A stretch of 64,000 nt of DNA from Phycisphaerae bacterium (GCA_014192545.1 BJHL01000002.1:450863-514862), one strand, 5' to 3'. Shown: positions 55,457-64,000, counted from the stretch's first letter. Translations and numbers: made by a program. Notes: generated from the letters alone by a model not told the origin.

Positions 55457-55945
55457 ATGCGTAAGTCGACCATTCGTAAGGCCTTTACCCTCGTTGAAAT
55501 TCTGATCGTCGTCGTCATCCTCGGTATTCTGGCCGCCATCGTGGTGCCCCAGTTCACCAGCGCCACGCAAGACAGCCAAGCCGGCAACATCAAGAGCCAG
55601 CTCGGCACCTTGCAGCGCCAGATTGAGCTGTTCCAAGCCAAGAACAATCAGTATCCCACGTTTGCAACCGGTGCTTCCACTGTGAACTGGGCTCCGATGA
55701 TCGCCGGTGGCTTCATCAAGAACCCTCCGAAGAACCCCGCTTGGCCTGACCAATCGGTCGACGAAGCTTCACGCGTCGCATCGGGCACTGCCTTCGGTAG
55801 CACGAGCGCTGGCTGGTGCTGGCACACCACCAACAATCAAATCTACGCCAGCTACTTCATGGATGACCCTGCAAACAACACCACTGCTAACGCGGCGTTG
55901 TGGAATAGGGTCTACACGGGCGCTCCTGCTACGACCCGGGAATGA
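55457..55945 (+). CDS. pseudopilin (second of three)
   Basis: 162 residues from ATG 55457, with AGGAG eight bases upstream. Leader MRKSTIRKA, then the helix FTLVEILIVVVILGILAAIVVPQF and TSATQDSQAGNIKSQLGTLQRQIELFQAKNNQYPTF. Residues 10-70 are nearly identical to the third gene, so the pair arose by a recent duplication, while the C-terminal halves differ. It would be processed by a prepilin peptidase and assembled into a pseudopilus in the cell envelope. Confidence 0.88.
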   Translation: MRKSTIRKAFTLVEILIVVVILGILAAIVVPQFTSATQDSQAGNIKSQLGTLQRQIELFQAKNNQYPTFATGASTVNWAPMIAGGFIKNPPKNPAWPDQSVDEASRVASGTAFGSTSAGWCWHTTNNQIYASYFMDDPANNTTANAALWNRVYTGAPATTRE

Positions 55946-55969
55946 ACTGACTTAACCTTCAATCTCTTC

Positions 55970-55997
55970 AACGACGCACGCGAAAGCGTGCGTTGTT
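55970..55997 (+). other. 12-base-pair GAAA-capped hairpin between second and third pseudopilin
   Basis: AACGACGCACGC and GCGTGCGTTGTT form a 12-base-pair stem (one G-T pair) around loop GAAA, 25 bases past the stop codon. There is no T-run after it, so mRNA stabilisation or processing is possible as well as termination. Confidence 0.7.
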
Positions 55998-56109
55998 GAT
56001 TTACGCAGGCGTGTTCGGGTGCGATAAGCAACTTCACCACACTATCCGCAAATCTTCACCATACCCACGCCGATACCTCTGACTGACACCGCGTGTCTGA
56101 GGTTCACCC

Positions 56110-56574
56110 ATGCCCAAGTTCTCCCGCATCTCCATTCGACGCGCCTTCACCCTCGTTGAGATTCTCATCGTCGTCGTCATCCTCGGCATTCTCGCCGCCA
56201 TCGTGGTGCCGCAGTTTGCCAGCGCGACGCAAGACAGCAAAGCCGGCAACCTCAAGAGCCAACTGGGCACGCTGCAACGCCAGATCGAACTCTACCGGGC
56301 CAAGAACAACGGCTACCCCACTTTCGATACCGGCTGGGGCACCGAAAGCGAACCCGACACACTCGTCGGCGGCCAATACATCAAAATGGCCCCCGTCAAT
56401 GCGGCGTGGCCTGATGCGTCTGCACCCGAACGCTTCGCAATCACGACCACCACCGGCGCAGGCGAACGCGGCCATGTAGACTTCGGCTGGGTATGGAACG
56501 AAGCCGACCTCACGCTCTACGCCAGTTACTTCGACGAAGACGCTGGCGTTGTCACGGCACTCGCAGAAGACTAA
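56110..56574 (+). CDS. pseudopilin (third of three)
   Basis: 154 residues from ATG 56110. Leader MPKFSRISIRRA, then the same helix FTLVEILIVVVILGILAAIVVPQF and SATQDSKAGNLKSQLGTLQRQIELYRAKNNGYPTF as in the second gene. The C-terminal half is distinct (DTGWGTESEPDTLVGGQYIKMAP, GHVDFGWVWNEADLTLYASYFDED). Ends 26 bases from the stop of hutI, which points toward it. Confidence 0.88.
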   Translation: MPKFSRISIRRAFTLVEILIVVVILGILAAIVVPQFASATQDSKAGNLKSQLGTLQRQIELYRAKNNGYPTFDTGWGTESEPDTLVGGQYIKMAPVNAAWPDASAPERFAITTTTGAGERGHVDFGWVWNEADLTLYASYFDEDAGVVTALAED

Positions 56575-56599
56575 TCGCTTCGCGCGGGGCATCGCGGCC

Positions 56600-57850
56600 T
56601 TACGCGCCAACAACCCGCCCATTCGCAATCACCATATCCACTGAATTGCCGCCGAATTCGTACGCCAGTTCGCGTTCATCGCGATGTCGCAGCAGCATCA
56701 TGTCTGCACGCTTGCCCGGTGCAATGCTGCCGCGATCTCGCAGGCCCAGCACCGCGGCCGCGTTGGCCGTCGCCGCATGAATCGCCTCCGGCACCCGCAG
56801 GCCACAATGCCGCACCGCGAGCGCGACGATCATCGCCATACTCACGGTCGGCGCGCTTCCCGGATTGCAGTTGGTCGCCATCGCAAGCGCCGCACCCGCA
56901 TCAATCAGCGCCCGCCCGTTGGCATATCGCCCATCAAGATGAAAACCACACGCCGGCAAGATGACGGCCATTGTCTCTGACTTGCCCAAAGCCTCAAATT
57001 CCGCTGGCCCGCTCGCTTCCAAGTGATCGCAAGAAACCGCACCGAGTTGGATCGCTTCTTGCACCATGCCCAGCGCGTTGAACTGATCCGTATGCACCCG
57101 AATCGGCATGCCGCGTGCCTTCGCCGCTTCAAACAGCCGCACGCAATCTTCCACGCTCCACGAGCCCTTCTCGCAATACGCATCGACCGCCAGCGGCCCG
57201 CCATCAAGCCGACGATGATGCGTCGCAACTTCATGCAGCGTGCGCCCGCAAGTCGCCGCAACAAAACCCGGCACCTCCGGATCGATCACATGCCCCAGCA
57301 GCGCAGTAGGCGTCACATGCGGCACACCATCCGCTCGCGAAGCATCCGCAATCGCACCCAGCATCTTGCTTTCGGCTTCCCACGAAAGCCCGTAGCCGCT
57401 TTTGACTTCAACAGTCGTCGTGCCGTGGCGAAGCATGGCCCGCAGCCGAGTTGTCAGCGACGCCGCAAGTTCCTCGCGCGTCGCTTCGCGCGTGGCACGC
57501 ACAGTGCTCATGATGCCGCCGCCGCTCGCCATGATTTGCTGGTAGGTCGCGCCTTGCAGTTTCATCTGCCACTCGTCCAGCCGCGAACCGGCCCAGCACG
57601 CATGCGTGTGGCAATCCACGAACCCAGGCATGAGCACACGTCCCTGGGCCTCAATGACCGTCGCACCCTTGGGCACATCGCGCGAAAGTGCAAGCCCGCT
57701 GCTCGCAGGCTCGACCGCGACAATTCGCCCCTCGCGCACTAACACATCCGCCTCGTCCATCACGTACAGCAACTCCATCGCCCGCCCGCGACGTGGCCCC
57801 ACCGTGTCAGTTGGCGTAACAACCCGCGCGCCCGTGATGAGTACATTCAC
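56600..57850 (-). CDS. hutI: imidazolonepropionase
   Basis: 416 residues from GTG 57850, with GGAGG six bases upstream; the start overlaps the hutG stop (GTGA). Metal-binding residues are in MPGFVDCHTHACWAG, and the remaining amidohydrolase blocks are EVKSGYGLSWEAE, VDAYCEKGSWS, VHTDQFNALG and ATNCNPGSAPTVSM. It opens the imidazolone ring in the third step of histidine breakdown. With hutG it is a two-gene unit; hutH and hutU are not in the window. Confidence 0.94.
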   Translation of the reverse strand: MNVLITGARVVTPTDTVGPRRGRAMELLYVMDEADVLVREGRIVAVEPASSGLALSRDVPKGATVIEAQGRVLMPGFVDCHTHACWAGSRLDEWQMKLQGATYQQIMASGGGIMSTVRATREATREELAASLTTRLRAMLRHGTTTVEVKSGYGLSWEAESKMLGAIADASRADGVPHVTPTALLGHVIDPEVPGFVAATCGRTLHEVATHHRRLDGGPLAVDAYCEKGSWSVEDCVRLFEAAKARGMPIRVHTDQFNALGMVQEAIQLGAVSCDHLEASGPAEFEALGKSETMAVILPACGFHLDGRYANGRALIDAGAALAMATNCNPGSAPTVSMAMIVALAVRHCGLRVPEAIHAATANAAAVLGLRDRGSIAPGKRADMMLLRHRDERELAYEFGGNSVDMVIANGRVVGA

Positions 57851-58755
57851 AACATGCCTCCGGTGTACGCAAAACCAGGCCGCTTCGCAAGGCCTTGCAA
57901 AAACGTATAGAACATGTGGGCCGCCAGCCGAGCCGTGCGACCGTTCTCATCATGCACTGGGTTGAGCTCCATGATGTCAAAGCATCGCACCAGCGGATGC
58001 GCGCCGCACCACGCGATCCACGACTCCACGCTCGCTGAACTCATCCCCGCCGGGTTCATCGCGCTCACGCCCGGCGCGTGCGCTGCATCAAGCACATCAA
58101 GATCAAGACTCACGAGCACGTCCGTCGCGCCCGCCGGCACCGCCTGCGCCTGCGACACCACCACCGCGCCACCGACTTTGGTGAAGTACGCCGCATGCTC
58201 CGCGCTATTCACGCTGGGCTTGGCCCCCACCACCGCCAAACTTCGCACGCCGCAATCTTCCACGATCCGACGGAACGGCATGCCACTGCCAGGTGTATCG
58301 CGTACATCAAGGTGCGCATCAAAATACAGCACATGCGGGGCCGTCGCCGCCGTGCGCGTCGGCATGATCTTCTCTCGCAAATGCTCAAGCACGCCCCGCG
58401 CGAACGCAAACGTGAGATCGTGCCCACCCCCGATTGCGATAGGAAACAAGCCCACATCGAGCAATGCACGGGTCGCGGTTGTCACTCGCTTGTGTGTTTC
58501 TCCGAGTGCATCGGCAGCGGTTTCAGAGGCAGGGATCACATCACCTGCATCAAACACGCGCGGCAGCGGTCCACTTGCAGGATGCGCAGCGCCGTACTTG
58601 GCAAGAGCATCGCGAAACGCACGGGGACCTTGCGACGCGCCAGGTCTGCCATGATTGAGTCGCACGCCAAAGTCGTCTGGCAGGCCCAAAATTGCGACTT
58701 TGCAAGCGGTGGGCATCGCTTGCTGGATGTGCGCTGCAAATCGTGATGCAGGCAT
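57847..58755 (-). CDS. hutG: formimidoylglutamase / arginase-family hydrolase
   Basis: 302 residues from ATG 58755 (MPASRFAAHI); an in-frame GTG at 58800 would add 15. Ureohydrolase metal ligands: GGGHDLTFAFA, YFDAHLDVRDTPGSGMPFRRI and SLDLDVLDAAHAPGVSAMNPAGMS (DAAHAPG in place of the usual DPxxAPG). Coupling to hutI by a four-base overlap makes formiminoglutamate the likely substrate, giving glutamate and formamide. Agmatinase or arginase activity cannot be excluded by sequence alone. Confidence 0.87.
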   Translation of the reverse strand: MPASRFAAHIQQAMPTACKVAILGLPDDFGVRLNHGRPGASQGPRAFRDALAKYGAAHPASGPLPRVFDAGDVIPASETAADALGETHKRVTTATRALLDVGLFPIAIGGGHDLTFAFARGVLEHLREKIMPTRTAATAPHVLYFDAHLDVRDTPGSGMPFRRIVEDCGVRSLAVVGAKPSVNSAEHAAYFTKVGGAVVVSQAQAVPAGATDVLVSLDLDVLDAAHAPGVSAMNPAGMSSASVESWIAWCGAHPLVRCFDIMELNPVHDENGRTARLAAHMFYTFLQGLAKRPGFAYTGGML

Positions 58756-58800
58756 TTCGCTGGGCCAGTGAGCGGGCTGCGTGTGGGGAATTGAGTTCAC

Positions 58801-59247
58801 ACGGAAGAGTAGAGGCTCTCGCAAAAGCGGTTCACTACAAAGCACGCAAAGATCGCAAAGAAGAAAGGAGCGTGAAAACTTGATTGAACTTTGCCAGTGG
58901 ATACGCAACAGATCGCTTGGATGTGTTTTGGGATAGCTTCTAGAAAGCAGACAAGGCTGGCCACAAAGCCATCCTCCCAAATACCTGCTATTCCGATGAT
59001 TTTTATGGAAACACCAATCATCATGCAGCCGACGCGAAAGGACCGACGTATTCTGAGCGTGTACTGCATCCACGGTTGGGAATAGTCCACGTGGTTCTTG
59101 TGACTCTTGAACGTTGTGCGAGTTTGGCAGTTCTTGTCAGCGATATCGCATGATTGCTCGAGTCAGCAGCGGACAACACATTTTGGGAGGGATCCGCGAA
59201 GCGTCATAGGACGTGAGCGGTCACAACGACTTTGGAGGTATCGCTAA
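58801..59247. other. intergenic region between hutG and the beta-helix gene
   Basis: A copy of a CAAAG-rich dispersed motif lies at 58831-58867. A minus-strand frame from 59090 (GTG) of 97 codons contains hydrophobic stretches such as VGCMMIGVSIKIIGIAGIW and could be a small membrane protein, but it has no ribosome site and runs into the repeat, so I leave it uncalled. Confidence 0.4.
58831..58867. repeat. copy of a CAAAG-type dispersed repeat
   Basis: TTCACTACAAAGCACGCAAAG followed by ATCGCAAAG resembles one arm of the element between argF and argG (CACCACAAAGACACAGAGG). Confidence 0.4.
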
Positions 59248-60753
59248 ATGCGACGAAACGCTCTTGTTTTGCTGGCCGGGACTATCTGCTCGTTGCTTGC
59301 TTTCCCTGTGCAGGCTTCGCAACCCTGTGACTTGGACTTCAACAACGACGGGGTATTTCCAAGCGATCTTGACACGACCACGTTTTTCCAGGTGTTCGCT
59401 GGTGCCATGTGCCCAACGTGCGACGACATAGATATCAACAACGACGGAGCCTACCCAGAAACGATTGACGCACTGATTTTTCTTCAGCGCATGGCAACAA
59501 ATTCATGCGATGGCGAATCGCCTGCGATCAAGCCTCGTGACAACAGCTCCATGCAAGTCGTGGCGCAAGTTGCAGAAACTGAACCTCCAACATGGATCCG
59601 ATGGGTCGCTCCGTGGGGCGACAACGCGAACCCAGGAACACAGTCTCAACCTTTCGCGACGGTGCAAGGCGCACTGCTTCGCTCCAATCGCAGCTCATTT
59701 GGCACGATTTACATCATGCCCGGCGAGTACACGATGGCTATTCAGTGGCAGTATGACAGCATCGGATTTGGAGGAGAATCCGCTGATCGGCCGCTGGTCA
59801 TTGGTGCCGCTCCGGGCAGTACGACGCGCCCAATTCTCAACGTTCCGAACACAGTTTCGGCGGGCTTACGGCTCGTGAACGACACGAACTTCGTTCAAGT
59901 GAGAGGATTGGAATTTCGCGCCACACCCAACCATCAAGCGATTATCGCGGCCATAGGTACTGCACACGGGCTGGTAGTCGATGACTGCGTCTTGGTCGGA
60001 GGTGCCAACGGCGTGAGCCTGCAAGGCCTCGATGGCCAAATTGTGCGTGATGTTCTCGTCAAACGCACGATCATCAAGGATCAACGCAACCCTGATTCGC
60101 ACTCGCAAGGTGCATACGTCTCGGCGAGTGAGAATGTTGTCTTCGAAGACTGTGTCTTCTACAACAATGGCAACCGCGACACGTTCTGCCAAGGCATCTA
60201 CTTCGTTCACGGAAACTACAACCGCGCCGCGCGAAATTGCTGGTTCGGCGATCCTGGCTTTGCAGGGATCCAAGCCCGAGGAGGGAACTTTGAAATCACC
60301 GGCAACGTCTTCGAACGTTGCGGCAATGCCATAGGCATTGGCCACCCCATGTCAGCCAGCGCCGGCATCTGGACATCAGGCACTTTCGCCAACAATCTCA
60401 TCGCATCGCCTGTGTATCCCGGCTGGGGTGTCGCCGTGCAGCGAATGAACTGCGCGAACGTATACAACAACATTTTCTTCTCCAACTCCTCGGAGGGACA
60501 AGCCTTCGTTCGACAAGCTGGCAGCATCTGCGCCAATATCTACAGCAACGAAGTGCGCGGCTGGGGACTGACTTTCGCAAACAACTCCGGCCCACTTTCC
60601 AGTGGCGAGAGCATTCAGATTCCTGTCTCTGAGTGGGCGACCGATCAGCGTCCAGACGTCGGCTGGGACCACCTCACCACGCGACGGCTGGGTGTTTGGG
60701 ACGCAACATACGAGACGCAAAACTACATCAACTACTGCCGACAACTCCCCTGA
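59248..60753 (+). CDS. secreted parallel beta-helix protein with N-terminal dockerin-like domain
   Basis: 501 residues from ATG 59248 (GGAGG ten bases upstream). Signal peptide at residues 1-23. Residues 24-85 hold two FNNDG/INNDG calcium-loop repeats (CDLDFNNDGVFPSDLDTTTFFQVFAG, then CDDIDINNDGAYPETIDALIFLQRM), the planctomycete GC-type dockerin-like domain, here at the N-terminus rather than the C-terminus. Residues 115-480 are a right-handed beta-helix (NANPGTQSQPFATVQGAL, NFVQVRGLEFRATPN, VVFEDCVFYNNGNRD) of the polysaccharide-lyase or pectate-degrading shape. Probably binds or cuts polysaccharide; no active site identified. Confidence 0.8.
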   Translation: MRRNALVLLAGTICSLLAFPVQASQPCDLDFNNDGVFPSDLDTTTFFQVFAGAMCPTCDDIDINNDGAYPETIDALIFLQRMATNSCDGESPAIKPRDNSSMQVVAQVAETEPPTWIRWVAPWGDNANPGTQSQPFATVQGALLRSNRSSFGTIYIMPGEYTMAIQWQYDSIGFGGESADRPLVIGAAPGSTTRPILNVPNTVSAGLRLVNDTNFVQVRGLEFRATPNHQAIIAAIGTAHGLVVDDCVLVGGANGVSLQGLDGQIVRDVLVKRTIIKDQRNPDSHSQGAYVSASENVVFEDCVFYNNGNRDTFCQGIYFVHGNYNRAARNCWFGDPGFAGIQARGGNFEITGNVFERCGNAIGIGHPMSASAGIWTSGTFANNLIASPVYPGWGVAVQRMNCANVYNNIFFSNSSEGQAFVRQAGSICANIYSNEVRGWGLTFANNSGPLSSGESIQIPVSEWATDQRPDVGWDHLTTRRLGVWDATYETQNYINYCRQLP

Positions 60754-60826
60754 AAAACGCGAATGATCCGCGTTCGCGTCTGAACTACACTCATGAGCGA
60801 ATCCACTCGCACGGAGGCAGTCTCTC

Positions 60827-63800
60827 ATGGGTTTGTTCTCGCGGAAGCCCAAATCACCCGCTCAAACGGTCATCATTCCATCCGGTTCCACGTCGTCTGA
60901 TGTCGTTGCGCCCGCAACGACATCAGACGCTCGTGAGAAACGCATCTTCGAAATCGGCGGCGACTTCCTCGCACGAGCGCGGAATCACAAAACCGGCATC
61001 CTGAGCGCGAAGTTCTACAGCGACGCACTCATGGAATGGAGCATGAAGGACCCCAACTTCAAAGTCCAGATGTTCCGATTTGTTGATGCCTATCCGATGC
61101 TCAAAACGCCCGAAGCGATCTACGACCACTTGACCGACTACTTGGGCCAAGAAGGTGTGACCGTTCCCGCCGTCATCGCGACTGCAATCAAAACTGGCAC
61201 CGTCGCTAAAGGCATCGCCACCGCCACCATCGGCTCGCAAATCAAGGGCATGGCCAGCAAGTTCATCGCTGGGCAAGACGCCGCGAGTGCGCTGCCCGGG
61301 CTCAAGCAACTCTGGGACGACGGCATCGCCAGCAGCGTGGACTTGTTGGGTGAAACATGCGTGAGCGACGAAGAAGCCGACAGCTACGCGGCGAAATATC
61401 TCGATCTCATCAACAACCTCCCCGCCGCAATGGCAGCATGGAAGGCCCAGCCGCGACTCGAAAGCGATCACCTCGGAGCTATCCCTCGCTGCAACGTCAG
61501 CGTGAAAATCAGTGCCCTCAGTGCTCGCACCGATCCAATCGATAGCGAAGGAGCGATGCGAGAACTGATGAAGCGACTCGTGCCGATTCTCGAAGCTGCC
61601 CGCGACAAAGGCGTCTTCGTGAACTTCGACATGGAGCATCACGCACTCAAAGACTTCACCATCGAACTCTTTCAGCGATGCGTCATGCAGGTCAACTTCA
61701 ACGCGGGACTCGCGATGCAAGCCTACATCCGCAGCGGCGTTGATGATGCACGCCGGATGTGCGAATGGGCAATTCGTAGTAAACGCAAAGTGACCGTTCG
61801 CCTCGTAAAGGGTGCATACTGGGACGCCGAAACGATCAAGAGCGAACTCAACGGCTGGCCCAACCCCGTGTGGGCACAAAAGTGGCAAACCGACCGCTGC
61901 TTCGAACAGATGACAGACGTCTTCCTCGACGCATCTCCGCGAAAAACTGGCGATGCAGGCGTCTGCCTTGCCTTGGGTAGTCACAACGCTCGGTCCATCG
62001 CCGCCGCTCTCGCCGGCCTCGAATCTCGCGGCTTGCCGCAGAGTGCGATCGAACTGCAAATGCTTCACGGCATGGCTGACCAACTCAAGCACGCTGCCGC
62101 CGAGATGGGCCTGCGCATGCGCGAGTACGTGCCCGTGGGCGAGATGATCCCCGGCATGGCGTACCTCGTGCGCCGCCTGCTCGAGAACACCAGCAACGAA
62201 AGTTGGCTCAAAGCTGGCTTCATGGACAACGCCGATGTTGGCGCACTGCTCCGAGCACCCGCACCCAAGAGCGGCTCGCAGCCCGCGACCGACCTTCTCG
62301 CGATCAATCCAGAACGCCACAACCTCAGCCCCGCGCCCGCAGGCGTCGGCAACTCGCGCCCGTTCTTCACTGAGCCCATTCGCGACTTTGCCGATGGCTC
62401 GCAGCGCGAGAAGTTCGGCACCGCAATCGCGCGAGCAACGATTCCAAAAGTCTCCAACGACCGCACGCCTCAACACGCCAGCGACATGGTGGCTCGAGCC
62501 AGCAAAGCCTTCACTGCATGGCGCGATACCGACCCGGTTACCCGCGCCAACATGCTCGTGAAAGCCGCACAAATCATGCGTGAACAACGCGACGGCTTGT
62601 CAGGCGTGATGATTCGCGAAAGTGGCAAGACCTGGCGCGAAGCCGACGCGGACGTGTGCGAAGCCATCGACTTCTGCGAGTATTACGCCCGCTGCGCCGT
62701 GCCACTTTTCAATCGCCAACGCTTGGGCAAGTTCGTGGGCGAACTCGACGAAGTAATCTATCAGCCGCGAGGTGTCGCCGTTGTCATCAGCCCGTGGAAC
62801 TTCCCACTGGCGATTTGTTGCGGCATGACAGTCGCTGCGCTCGTTACAGGCAACACCGTCGTCGTGAAGCCCGCGGAGCAAACGCCCGGCATCGCCAGCA
62901 TCATGTGCGACATTCTGTGGCAGGCTGGCGTACCGAAAGATGTGCTCCAGTTCTGCCCCGCGCCGGGAGAAACCACCGGTGCCGCACTCGTCCGTGATCC
63001 GCGCGTCGCGCTCATCGCCTTCACCGGCTCGCGCGACGTCGGTCTCGACATTCTGCACGCCGCAGCACCAGCCTCGCCCTTCACGACTGCCGAATCACGA
63101 CCGCCGGTGCCCACGCACATCAAGAAAGTCATCGCCGAAATGGGCGGCAAAAACGCGATGATCATCGACACCAGTGCCGACTTTGACGAAGCCGTGCTCG
63201 CCGTGCGACAGAGTGCGTTCGGCTTCCAAGGCCAGAAGTGCTCGGCCTGCTCGCGCGTCATCATCGTTGATGAACAAGGCCCGCAAGGTCCCGCGATCAC
63301 CACCTTCGCACGTCGGCTGACCGAAGCCATGAAGGCTCTGACCATCGGCGATCCGCTCCACAGCGGCACCGACATCGCGCCAGTTATCGACGCCGAAGCT
63401 GCTACCAAGATTCGCGGCTTCATCGATCGCGCAAAAGCGTCGGGACTCAAATACGTCGGACTCGAACTGCCGATGAGCAACGCGTTTGTTGCGGCGAACG
63501 CAAGCAGGTTCGTCGCCCCCCACGTCTTCTTGGACGTTCCGGAAGACCACGAATTGGCACGCGAAGAAATCTTCGGCCCAGTCCTCGCCCTCATGCACGC
63601 GCAATCGTTCACCGATGCACTTCGCATCGCCAACACCCCCACCTACAAACTCACCGGCGGCGTGTACAGTCGCAAGCCAAGCCACATCGAACAAGCCAAG
63701 CGCGAATTCCGCGTCGGCAACCTCTACATCAATCGCGGCTGCACGGGCGCTCTGGTCGCAAGGCATCCGTTCGGCGGCTTTGCCATGAGCGGCGTAGGCA

Positions 63801-63895
63801 GCAAGGCAGGCGGCGCAGATTACCTGCTGCAATTCGTCGAGCCGCGAGCGATTGCGGAAAACACGATGCGACGCGGGTTTGCGCCCGAGTTGTAG
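60827..63895 (+). CDS. putA: bifunctional proline dehydrogenase / glutamate-semialdehyde dehydrogenase
   Basis: 1022 residues from ATG 60827. The proline dehydrogenase barrel is at about 80-480 (VSVKISALSARTDPIDSEGA, FVNFDMEHHALKD, VRLVKGAYWDAE, QMLHGMADQLKH, YVPVGEMIPGMAYLVRRLLEN). The aldehyde dehydrogenase part is at about 530-1015, with glutamate E771 in EMGGKNA and cysteine C805 in QGQKCSACSR. There is no N-terminal DNA-binding domain, so it is not a self-repressing PutA of the enteric kind. It turns proline into glutamate. A perfect palindrome lies at codons 23-35. Confidence 0.95.
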   Translation: MGLFSRKPKSPAQTVIIPSGSTSSDVVAPATTSDAREKRIFEIGGDFLARARNHKTGILSAKFYSDALMEWSMKDPNFKVQMFRFVDAYPMLKTPEAIYDHLTDYLGQEGVTVPAVIATAIKTGTVAKGIATATIGSQIKGMASKFIAGQDAASALPGLKQLWDDGIASSVDLLGETCVSDEEADSYAAKYLDLINNLPAAMAAWKAQPRLESDHLGAIPRCNVSVKISALSARTDPIDSEGAMRELMKRLVPILEAARDKGVFVNFDMEHHALKDFTIELFQRCVMQVNFNAGLAMQAYIRSGVDDARRMCEWAIRSKRKVTVRLVKGAYWDAETIKSELNGWPNPVWAQKWQTDRCFEQMTDVFLDASPRKTGDAGVCLALGSHNARSIAAALAGLESRGLPQSAIELQMLHGMADQLKHAAAEMGLRMREYVPVGEMIPGMAYLVRRLLENTSNESWLKAGFMDNADVGALLRAPAPKSGSQPATDLLAINPERHNLSPAPAGVGNSRPFFTEPIRDFADGSQREKFGTAIARATIPKVSNDRTPQHASDMVARASKAFTAWRDTDPVTRANMLVKAAQIMREQRDGLSGVMIRESGKTWREADADVCEAIDFCEYYARCAVPLFNRQRLGKFVGELDEVIYQPRGVAVVISPWNFPLAICCGMTVAALVTGNTVVVKPAEQTPGIASIMCDILWQAGVPKDVLQFCPAPGETTGAALVRDPRVALIAFTGSRDVGLDILHAAAPASPFTTAESRPPVPTHIKKVIAEMGGKNAMIIDTSADFDEAVLAVRQSAFGFQGQKCSACSRVIIVDEQGPQGPAITTFARRLTEAMKALTIGDPLHSGTDIAPVIDAEAATKIRGFIDRAKASGLKYVGLELPMSNAFVAANASRFVAPHVFLDVPEDHELAREEIFGPVLALMHAQSFTDALRIANTPTYKLTGGVYSRKPSHIEQAKREFRVGNLYINRGCTGALVARHPFGGFAMSGVGSKAGGADYLLQFVEPRAIAENTMRRGFAPEL
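60894..60929. repeat. perfect 17-2-17 palindrome inside putA
   Basis: Left arm CGTCTGATGTCGTTGCG (60894-60910), spacer CC, right arm its exact reverse complement (60913-60929). It encodes the variable N-terminal region of PutA and could form a 17-base-pair hairpin in the mRNA. Confidence 0.92.
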
Positions 63896-64000
63896 TCGCG
63901 TCGCACATCATCGACGCCAGTTTCCAACGCAATGTTTTGCCGATATTTCGGTGTTTTTGCCGATGATACACTAGGCTGGTCACGCACAAGCGATGACAAT
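63896..64000. other. start of an intergenic region, nothing recognised
   Basis: 105 bases after putA to the window edge. TTTTGCCGATATTTCGGTG and TTTTTGCCGATGATAC repeat a TTTTGCCGAT block, but no gene is visible. Confidence 0.3.

Noticed and set aside
58797..59090. 97-codon minus-strand frame with hydrophobic segments upstream of hutG.
   Set aside because: GTG start without a ribosome site, and its end lies in a dispersed repeat; not enough to call a gene.
60744..60770. AACGCG/CGCGTT hairpin after the beta-helix gene as a terminator.
   Set aside because: Only six base pairs with a seven-base loop and no T-run.
60923..62587. Long minus-strand open frame (554 codons) inside putA.
   Set aside because: It is antisense to a certain gene, has no family-like motifs, and arises from the codon bias of GC-rich DNA.
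1..64000. Prophage, insertion sequence, integron, CRISPR array or toxin-antitoxin module.
   Set aside because: No transposase, integrase, phage structural, Cas or toxin-antitoxin genes and no regularly spaced repeat array were found on either strand.

Overview
The window is GC-rich bacterial chromosome that looks like a planctomycete of the class Phycisphaerae. Lineage clues are an H-X9-DG-type (DUF1559-like) protein tail at the left edge, a dockerin-like FNNDG motif on a secreted beta-helix protein, paralogous FTLVEILIVVVILGILAAIVVPQF prepilins, CPxCxYDLxG zinc-ribbon membrane proteins and ECF sigma factors with planctomycete-style partner genes. Genes for lipid A and heptose synthesis (lpxB, hldE) and a predicted DUF481 beta-barrel point to an outer membrane. 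I see no phage, insertion sequence, plasmid or CRISPR; this is core chromosome with some accessory genes. The taxonomic placement is inference.

Layout. 0-5.3 kb: end of a surface pseudopilin-like protein, then a binding protein, two ABC sugar permeases and a GH1 beta-glucosidase, overlapping and co-oriented, with no ATPase gene. 5.3-8.4 kb: FabZ-like dehydratase, acyl carrier protein, trigger factor and tRNA-Leu(CAA). 8.4-19.2 kb: DUF3467 protein, Ppx/GppA-HD phosphatase, galactokinase, a membrane protein, phosphoglycerate mutase, lpxB, priA and a DUF4340 protein. 19.2-24.6 kb: two back-to-back ECF sigma modules, each with a membrane-anchored partner. 24.6-30.5 kb: zinc-ribbon membrane protein, M28-PDZ peptidase, full-length gcvP. 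31-46 kb: membrane pyrophosphatase, bS21, YacP-like NYN protein, lipoprotein, DUF481 protein, CBM20-esterase, glycosyltransferase-like protein, hldE with a coupled frameshifted ASCH gene, prmC, uvrB, a tiny membrane protein and then uvrA (to 49.5 kb). 49.5-54.5 kb: argR-argC-argB-argF-argG. 54.7-56.6 kb: three tandem pseudopilins. 56.6-58.8 kb: hutI-hutG. 59.2-63.9 kb: secreted beta-helix protein and putA.

How they work together. The arg block makes argininosuccinate from acetylglutamate with its own regulator; argA/J, argD and argH are not here. hutIG, putA and gcvP degrade histidine, proline and glycine. The left-edge operon, galK and the CBM20 esterase suggest carbohydrate use. uvrA/uvrB form a nucleotide-excision-repair cluster.

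Most interesting observations: a consensus promoter placing the argR start codon at the expected transcription start, with two identical 10-bp palindromes across promoter and start codon; a perfect 17-2-17 palindrome inside putA; a one-base frameshift in an ASCH gene coupled to hldE; an anti-sigma-like protein whose outer domain resembles the DUF1559 pseudopilin domain; and a plus strand that is C-rich to about 30.5 kb, G-rich from about 31 to 48 kb and C-rich again afterwards, whichever way genes point, as an inverted block would show.
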